DNA of 64,000 nucleotides from NCBI GenBank assembly GCA_034508935.3, contig CM067447.1, positions 38,069,848 through 38,133,847 on the forward strand, read 5' to 3'. Under the pieces are notes generated by a model that made no database searches, had not been told where the DNA came from, and saw nothing but the letters and a program-made list of their open reading frames with translations. Both the position numbers and the translations under genes were made by a program. Positions 57,112-64,000 of this stretch are shown piece by piece. Position 1 is the stretch's first letter. Each line of letters opens with the position of its first letter. The stretch comes from Berghia stephanieae (lineage: Eukaryota; Mollusca; Gastropoda; Nudibranchia; Aeolidiidae).

Positions 57112-59424
57112 ATCAGGATCATCATTATCATCATCATCATCATTGCCTTTTTCACCCTGGGTCAGGGTATAGGCCAAAGAGTTTCCATCCCTCTCTATTA
57201 GTGCGAGCGGTACCATCTCTTCTCGTTGTCAATTACCGGTAATACTTGGCCAGTATCGCTGTTCTCGAGACCGGTATCGGTACCGGTAATTCTCGATAAT
57301 AATTCTCATTGCCGATGATTGTTATCGACAATGCAGAGTTTGGAGAGCTCTGTTGTTTTTTGTTGTTGGTTTTTTTTTCAGTTTAAATTTTTCTTTTGTT
57401 CTCTTTTAATTCAATGTTTCCACTTAATTTTTGTTAATGTCATATGTTGTTTATTATTTTTCCATTACGATGATATGGACATGCTGCAGAATAGTGGAGT
57501 GTCGGGAGTAACAAGACTGGGCTGCTTAGTGTCGATAAATTATCAGTAAGGCTCTTACCAGTATTACTGGTACTCAGTACCGGTACCGCTCGGCACTACT
57601 CTCTGTCTTGAGTTAACTTTTTATCTCATTCCATGTCTAATCACTTTTCTGTATATCAGCTTTAACTCTTCTCCATGTTCCATGTGGCCTTCCTCTTGAT
57701 CTTCTGCCCTGAGGGTTCCAGTCCAATACTTTCTTTGTTATAGGGGAGTCATTCTTTCTAAGAGTGTGTAAATCCACCTCCACCATCTTCCTATTTTCTC
57801 TCCCACTGGTTTCACCTGTGTTCTTTTCCATACTTCTTCGTTCTCAATCCTGTCAATACATTTTATTCTGAGTATGTAGCTTACGCATGCACCTGTTTAC
57901 GAAGATCTGTATCCTTCTTGTACATGCATGTGATGCATTCCAAGTTTCACATCCATACAGTAGAACTGACTTCACATTTGAGTTGAAAAGTCTCAGCTTT
58001 AGTGGAAGGGAGATATCTTTAGTTCTCCAAAATCTGTTCAAAGATGTGAATGCAGCCTGTGCCTTTCCAATCTGTGCTTTCACCTCTTCCGTGCCTCCAT
58101 CTTTGTCTATTATACTCCCGAGATAGCAGATCTTCAAGTTCCTGATCTTTTACTTTGATCTGCTCCCTTTGACGCATACCTATCCTTAAGAACTTTGACT
58201 TTGCAGGGTGAATTCTCAAATCAAACCAATGGATTCCGAGAGGCTCTTTAGAATTGTAGTTTTTGCTTGTATCTGTTCCTGTGTGTGAGACAGAAGAGCC
58301 AGGTCATCTGCAAAATCCAGCTCATCCAACTGTGTCCAGGGGGTCCACTGTATGCCATTTCTTCGCCCTTTTGAGGTTTCCTTCAGTAGCCAATCAGCGG
58401 CAATGATGAATGGGAATGGTGAGACCAAGCATCTCTGCTTGACGCCAATCTTAATTTCAAAGCTATCAGTAAGCTGATCTTCATGTACAACCCTGCAACT
58501 TGTTCCTTCATACGTTTCTTGATGAGGTTTATCAACTTCTCAGGGATTCCATAATGCGCCAGAATTTTCCACAATGTTGCTCTGTCAATACTGTTGAAAG
58601 CCTTCTTGTAATCGAGAAAGTTGACAATAAGAGGAGAGTTCCATTCTATAGAATGTTCCACTATGACTCACAATCTGGCATTTTGATCGGTGGTTGAACA
58701 TTTTTCCTGAAAACCTGTTTGTTTGTTCTGCAGTTTAGCATCTGTGGCATTCTTAATTCTCTTTAGAATAATACGGTTGAAAACCTTTTCTGGGATAGAG
58801 ATAAGAGTGATTCCTCTATTATTATTACAATACTGAGGCCCCTTTCTTTGGAAACTTGACAAGATGTCCTTCCTTCCAATCCTTTGGGAATATTCAATCA
58901 TTCCAGATTCCCTCAAACAGTGGTGAAGGGCCTCAGTATTTCTTTCAGCATAAAATTTTAGAGCCTCCAGTGGAATCTGGTCTGGTCCAGCGACTCCCCC
59001 CCTCCCTTTTCATCTTGTTAATGTCACCCTCTCTGCTGTCGATGGTGGATCACAGCTAAGTGTTAGCTCATTCCTTGCAGGCAAAATTTCAGGCAGGTTG
59101 TGTGGTGGTGATCTGGTCAGAAGGCAGTTGAAATGTTCCCTCCATCGCTTAGATTGAGCCTCTTTTCCAAAGTTTTCCCATCTTTATCTTTGATTTGTAC
59201 CTCTGGTCTCCCATATTTTTCAGCAAGTGTCTTGGTAGCTTGTGTCCTCCTGCCACTGCTGCTTCTGCTTTCTCTGCAAGTCTGTTCATGAATGCTTCCT
59301 TGTCTTTCTTCACAGATCCTTGAGTTCCTTAGCTGTGGCTCGATACTGCTTTTGTGCATCCAGTCTTGAAGCCTTTGTTCGACTTGTATTCACTTGTTCC
59401 TTCCTTGTTCTCCTCTTTTCAATC
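57112..59424 (-). mobile_element. RTE/SR2-like LINE copy 2, 5'-truncated, antisense in TAF3
   Basis: It has the same coding order as the copy at 37-41.6 kb: RT segments at 58916-58216 (EKVFNRIILKRIKNATDAKL; FLDYKKAFNSIDRATLWKIL; F-ADDL near 58310) and C-terminus at 58137-57637 (YLGSIIDKDGG; LHTLRKNDS; WNPQGRRSRGRPHGTWRR). The tail GGTGAAAAAGGCAATGATGA lies at about 57165-57115. The 5' break is at 59424, 34 bp before exon 7. It has several frame breaks, and a 400-bp MITE sits in its 3' part. Confidence 0.85.
57199..57598. mobile_element. 400-bp hAT-type MITE nested in LINE copy 2
   Basis: The ends TAGTGCGAGCGGTACC and GGTACCGCTCGGCACTA are inverted with one base length difference. They are flanked by CTCTCTAT (57191-57198) and CTCTCTGT (57599-57606), an 8-bp duplication with one change. 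LINE copy 1 shows the uninterrupted sequence. The interior is rich in ACCGGTA-type palindromes. Confidence 0.75.
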
Positions 59425-59457
59425 ATATATATTATGAATACTTTCTCTGTCTGTCAG

Positions 59458-60415
59458 ATACATCACCAAAAAAGGTCAAGAGGAGAAGACCAAGAAACCA
59501 ATGTCATCATCATCATCATCATCGTCATCGTCGTCGTCGTCGTCATCATCAATAAAAAATATTAGTAAGCAAAAATCATCACTCTTGGCCATTCCAGTGA
59601 ATTCTGGGTCTCAAGCCCCGCAAAGTAATGCAGCTTCCCCTGTGCATTCAGCTGTATCTTCTGTCCAGCATTCACCGTCAAGAGCAACACCCACTCCGCC
59701 ACCTTTTGCTCAGTATTCTGAACACCATCAACGTAATTCTCACTCACCCTCCCAAGAATCATCTACAAAGGAAAATTCAAAAAAAAGTAAAGGTAATCAC
59801 ATTTCCAGGAAAGACAAGGATAAAAGTAAAAAGAAGGGATTGAAAACCTCCTCATCAGCAACAGTATCCAAGGCACCAGCACCAATGCCCAGACGTACAC
59901 GCCAAAACTCATCTTCTTTAGATCATTCATCACCTCCTCTTCCACCTCCTCTACCCAGTCCTAAGGTACCCAGAAGTAGGTCACAGTCGTTTGAAAGTCC
60001 TAGTCCTACAAGACGTAACAAACAAAAATCTTCATCTCCATCAAATTCTAAGTCAACTTCATCAGGCAGACACCAGTCCCCTTCTCCATCCAAACCCCCC
60101 ACCCCTGGTTCCACCTCACCAAATGCATTGGTGGATTGGAACATCCAAGATTCACCTCTTCACAATTCACCAACACAAAATACGCCCATGGGATCTTGCC
60201 ATGGCTCACCCTCCCACGCTTCCCTTCCTCGAACTCCCAATCCTCACAGATCTCCTAGTCCTACAGAAGAATCACCCAGCACAAGCCCCTTTGGCGGGAC
60301 AAAAACACCAGAGGTCACTAAGATCAAAGAGGTTCCTTCACCTGCTTCATCTGGAAAGTCGTCAGTTGGAGCCAAAAGCAGAACTGTTGAGACAGAAACA
60401 ATTTGCGTGTTTTAT
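59458..60415 (+). CDS. TAF3: TAF3 exon 7 (poly-Ser and Ser/Pro-rich)
   Basis: Residues about 721-1040. LYITKKGQEEKTKKPM leads to about 16 consecutive serines coded by a TCA/TCG array (59504-59552). Then SPSQESSTKENSKKSKGNHI, SKKKGLKTSSSATV, PRSRSQSFESPSPTRRNKQK and many SP/TP motifs follow, ending VETETICVFY at donor TAT|GTAAGT, phase 0. Human TAF3 has VVTETVSTYVIRDEWG just before its PHD finger, so the ETETIC-VFY end fixes the position. The PHD exon is past 64000. Confidence 0.88.
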
Positions 60416-60621
60416 GTAAGTGAAGATGAAATAATTTATATATTTTATTACATGTGATAAACAACATGGCCAATAGCAGATGTCAACACACTATGATTGT
60501 TGGTTGTATGGGTCAGAGTCAGAAAAAAACAAATCTTAAAGTTGACTGTAGAATTTAATAATTTCATCAAGAAACTAAATTATTTGATGGGTATAATTGT
60601 ATGTGTGTGTGTGTGTGTCTG

Positions 60622-60652
<31 letters not shown>

Positions 60653-61650
60653 GGGGTGAGGGGGGTCAAATCATCGGCATATGAGAAAATAGCTATGTAA
60701 AATTTTTAGGCCTTGACCTGTGCGGTTGACACAAACTAAACCTGTAAATCCTCAGCCAATTGACTGAAATCAGCCAATTTGTCATATTAAAGAAAGAAAA
60801 AAAAAAAACAATAAAAAATCTCCACAAGCATCATCGGATAAACGAATACATTACGAGGCTTTAAAATAATAACCGGGAATGTTCCACAGCACTATGCATA
60901 GCTCACAGGTCTCTTACATTATGATGGATAACTGATGCTCTTTTAGATATGTGTAGCATTTTCAAACAGCTATCGTGAAATTATGTTTTCACTTTCCAAA
61001 CCTACCGTTTTCACTTAGGCTGTCAACATGGACTGTGCAATTAAATTTAATGAAAAACTATAATGCGAACCACCAGAAGTACATCCTAGAGAAATGTACG
61101 AAAACTAAAGCAGCATAGTTGTTACTTCACATTGTTAACTAACTGGCTGATGATATTTCTACACAAACTGATGTACCTAATTAATGGGAAAAATAGTCGT
61201 AATTAATTAATTCCCATGCAAATTAATTTTCTGCCAGTGTTTCACTATTGACTTTGATTCCGTCATTTTCTTTTCTTTGGATTTTACAGGACTGCCAAGA
61301 AATGTTCTCAAAAGTATAATTTACGTTTTCATAATGTTTAAAAAATCTTATTTATTTCATTTTTTAGTTCATCATATAGTTATTGAATAATGACTTTGAT
61401 ACACCCTTTTATTAAAAAGTTATAATATGTTATCACAATGAATTCGGTTTGTGGCTCGAAGTTCTGACTTGTTAAGCGTCTATAAACATTCGAGGAATTG
61501 TTTTTAAAAAAAATCGTTTTCATGTCCGTAATGGTCTGCCAAATTTGACTATTAAACATCTGTGACATAATTTTTTCTATATAATTTTAGTGATTAATCA
61601 TGACACAGGTTGGTTAATTGGAATGATTATAGAGCCTGTGAAAACATATA

Positions 61651-62935
61651 GAGCAACCTCTGAATAACGACATCCCTGAATAACGACAACCCCTGGAAAG
61701 CGACATTGACCTCTGGTCCATATGTTGTTAGTAATTAAAACCCCAAAATAACGACATACATTTGATTAAAACCCCTGTTTAACAACATCGTTATAACAGT
61801 AATAGGCAGTTGATTAATACCCAAGCATCATCATCTCGTACTCTAAACGCCTTTTTTTCCCTCCCAGTGAGATTGCTGTGTTACCGACCAATCAGAACAC
61901 ATGTTGACTACACTGTGTAGAATTAGCGCTTGCTCACAGCAAAAGAAGTTTTATCAGTGGATTGTACTCTCAAGGGTCCATGAATGTCCATGATAGCTAC
62001 CTGTCTAGGTCAGTTGAGGTTAGCTGATATCAGGCAATGCAGTGTACAATGGAGGCAATTAAGGATATTTATGGTCTTATACGTAGCCAGGAAAGCAGTA
62101 ACAGCCTCTTTCACTTTATTATTTTCATTTGAAAAATCAGTTTTTCCGCTAAACATCAGTCCACATTTGATCTTATTGTGATTATTACCTACTTTTTTTT
62201 TGTGGGTTTTTTTTTTTTTGGGTGGGGGGTGGGATTTTTTGTTTTGTGGGTTATTTATTTATTTATTTTTTTTTTTTTTGTACATCGCAAGATTTAGGTT
62301 TACTAATTTTTAAGTGCTTGTAAATTTTGGTGCACTTAAAAAGTAATCCCGGTATTCAAATATCATATGGATTTGATTTTAATTAAAATCAAAACTAGAT
62401 GTGTGCATCCATGTTCTTGTGCTGATTTATCATATTCATATTGGTAATTTATTTTCTTGCTTAATTCTTAGTTTTGTTAAATGGCATTCAAACACTGCTT
62501 ATGATCAAAACAAAGACAATACACATTTGAAAGTGAAAGCGAAACTAGTATAGATGAACGAAGTTGATGTCACTCAGGTCTTTGTTAATGATTTTAGCCA
62601 TCCATGATTATGAGTAATTCCCACTAAACTGTATTAACCAGACTATAAACGTTGAAGATTACACATAGTTTTGTGTGTTTTTCCATTTTATTTCCGGATG
62701 GCAATGTTGTGAGTTTCTTAGCCAAGCGCATAGCACCTATTCCCTTTGTAAACAGGAGGAATACTCATTCTAACGTTTTTGGATGTGTCTTCTCTCAGGC
62801 TGGGCATCGCACTGTTATGTATTCACAGGTCTCACTCCCTTTTTCCGCCATCTTGAAAAACCTGGAATAACGACACCCCTGGATAACGACATAATTTTCC
62901 AGTCCCAGGCAATGTCGTTATCCAGAGGTTGCACA
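61651..62935. mobile_element. pogo/Tigger-like MITE, 1.29 kb
   Basis: The left end GAGCAACCTCTGAATAACGA and the right end (reverse complement) GTGCAACCTCTGGATAACGA are inverted repeats extending about 25 bp, with subterminal ATAACGACA repeats inside both ends. TA lies at both outer borders, as for pogo/Tigger, whose ends also read GAACCTC..ATAACGA. No transposase. A solo end lies at 30296-30358. Confidence 0.7.
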
Positions 62936-63289
62936 GTAATAAGAATTTTTTCTTTCCAAGTAATCAAAAAACATGAATATTCTGATTGAAAGGACCAAGA
63001 ATATAGTCAACCCATGGTTTCAAATGATCAAAATATCTGTTTATTATCAATGGCATTGAGTCTTTCACTAAATATTGTCTTTGATATCGTATTAACATTA
63101 GCCATTTGCCCGTCTTTGTGGCTGTAAATGATTATTGAGAGTGCAGGTAATGAAGCAATGGTTGATTTGTTTTTGAGAGGCATTCGGCGCTTATTAAAAT
63201 TGTATAAATTGTTATATATTATTGTGATAAAGGATTCAGATTCATGTGTCCTTGATTCATTAGACCTATTTAGTAGAGTAAAGTATATA

Positions 63290-64000
63290 ATGAATTTATA
63301 TAGCGCCTAAACATCCATGTTAATCATGCTCTGCGGCGCTTTACATAATAAAAATGTTTTTAAAAAAACAAAACAAAACAAAATTTAAAATCATGACACT
63401 ACATAATAAGAATGAATACAAAAAACAAAATCTAAGCAACATCTATTTCATAAAAAATAAGCCTCATGGAACAACTCAGTCTTCGGGCATTTCCTGAAAG
63501 ATGATAAATTTTCACAGGACTTTGTCCAAGGACTGAGTGTATTCCATAGGCATGGATTTTGAGGTGGTAACCTTTAGAAGTAGGGACTGAGATGATCTTA
63601 AATTTCGAGTGGGTTCATATTTGTTAATCAGTTTCTGCAAATATTCAGTTGCCAGTCCATCCAGACATCTAAAAACATAGCACAATATCTTAAATTCTAT
63701 CCTAAACTTCACAAGAAGCCAGTGCAATTCCCGGAGAACTGGTGTTATATGATCTCTTTTTTTCGTTAATTTTATAAGTCTAGCCGCTTTATTTTGAATT
63801 TTTTGTAGTTAATGAATTAATCTGCTGATGAATTAATCTGCTTTGGCAGCCAATGAGAAGGGCATTACAATAATACAATCTGCTAGTAATAAAAGAATTA
63901 ACAAGCATCTTTGTAATATCCTCATCAATATAATGTCTGATTCTTCCAATGTTTCTAATGTGATGATACAACATTGACATATTTTTTAAACATGATCTTC
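63290..64000 (-). mobile_element. CR1/Rex-like LINE 3' end (partial)
   Basis: Reading leftwards: LVNSFITSRLYYCNALLIGC (63950-63850), then HWLLVKFRIEFKILCYVFRC, LDGLATEYLQKLINKYEPTR, NLRSSQSLLL (about 63725-63580). This is the C-terminal domain typical of CR1/L2/Rex-type elements (LHWLPV..RI.FKI...F..L.G.AP.YL...). A frame break separates the two parts. The 3' tail TGTAAAGCGCCGCAGAGCA, then GGCGCTATATAAATTC, is at 63345-63290. It continues beyond the window. Confidence 0.75.

Larger units (their letters stand above)
60416..64000 (+). other. TAF3 intron 7 (start)
   Basis: From donor GTAAGT at 60416 no further TAF3 exon is seen to the window end. Contents: a (GT)n tract at about 60603-60646, a pogo-like MITE (61.65-62.94 kb), and a LINE end (63.29-64.0 kb). 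The stretch 60650-61640 is AT-rich without features. Confidence 0.75.

Noticed and set aside
60416-64000. The TAF3 PHD-finger exon
   Set aside because: No frame with the DEWGNQIWICP..C or C-C-H-C pattern was found; the exon is presumed to lie beyond the window.

Overview
This is a 64 kb piece of an animal nuclear genome. It has spliced genes with GT-AG introns, is AT-rich, and is dense in microsatellites and nested transposable elements. Non-LTR retrotransposons, tRNA-derived SINEs, a THAP-bearing Harbinger, piggyBac and hAT elements together with the TAF3 sequence suggest a marine invertebrate, perhaps a lophotrochozoan such as a mollusc. The taxon is an inference and is not proven by the sequence.

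The one clear host gene is TAF3, the PHD-finger subunit of TFIID, on the + strand from about 29.96 kb to beyond the right edge. Seven coding exons can be placed (29961-30126, 45859-46104, 47176-47410, 50432-51628, 52232-52354, 56683-56879, 59458-60415). All splice phases agree (1, 1, 2, 0, 0, 2, 0). The exons encode the N-terminal histone fold, an acidic linker ending in a GEKRP box, an AT-hook and lysine-rich middle, and a Ser/Pro-rich tail. The C-terminal PHD finger is not in the window. Exon 4 has two one-base frame anomalies, each at a run of seven A. Weaker hints of host genes are a minus-strand promoter and first exon near 3.2-3.44 kb, a possible minus-strand donor with an ETS motif near 13.39-13.50 kb, and two short unexplained plus-strand ORFs near 13.1 and 17.5 kb.

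Region 0-29 kb is intergenic and repeat-built. It holds a THAP-linked PIF/Harbinger transposase remnant (0.42-1.70 kb), SINEs including a MIR/CORE-like one (2.64-2.84 kb), and a jockey-like LINE fragment (3.84-4.45 kb). A 2.5 kb long-TIR element with a 9-bp target duplication lies at 6.78-9.28 kb. It is followed by a 98-bp minisatellite (11.6-12.7 kb), a fold-back element (14.1-15.6 kb), a hAT-like element filled with trinucleotide repeats (17.66-19.64 kb), a 5.15 kb composite element with a decayed RQRRD-type gene (20.2-25.35 kb), and a 23-bp hairpin minisatellite beside a piggyBac C-terminal fragment (26.87-28.1 kb).

Region 30-60 kb is the TAF3 gene. Its introns carry a hAT dimerisation-domain fragment, a broken Ty3/gypsy gag fossil, two RTE/SR2-like LINE copies (37.03-41.62 kb sense; 57.1-59.42 kb antisense, ending 34 bp before exon 7), a 608-bp element with perfect 12-bp TIRs and 6-bp target duplications, SINEs, and long tri- and tetranucleotide arrays. 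Region 60.4-64 kb is the next TAF3 intron, with a pogo-like MITE and the 3' end of a LINE whose tail resembles that of one SINE family.

The main observations for follow-up are linked transposon families. These are a ~520-bp SINE with 9-14 bp target duplications, a tRNA-like repeat with inverted terminal arms, several CAG-ended elements with 6-7 bp target duplications, and the RQRRD-type element with dispersed copies of its end motif. No CRISPR, operon, rRNA or intact tRNA gene was seen.
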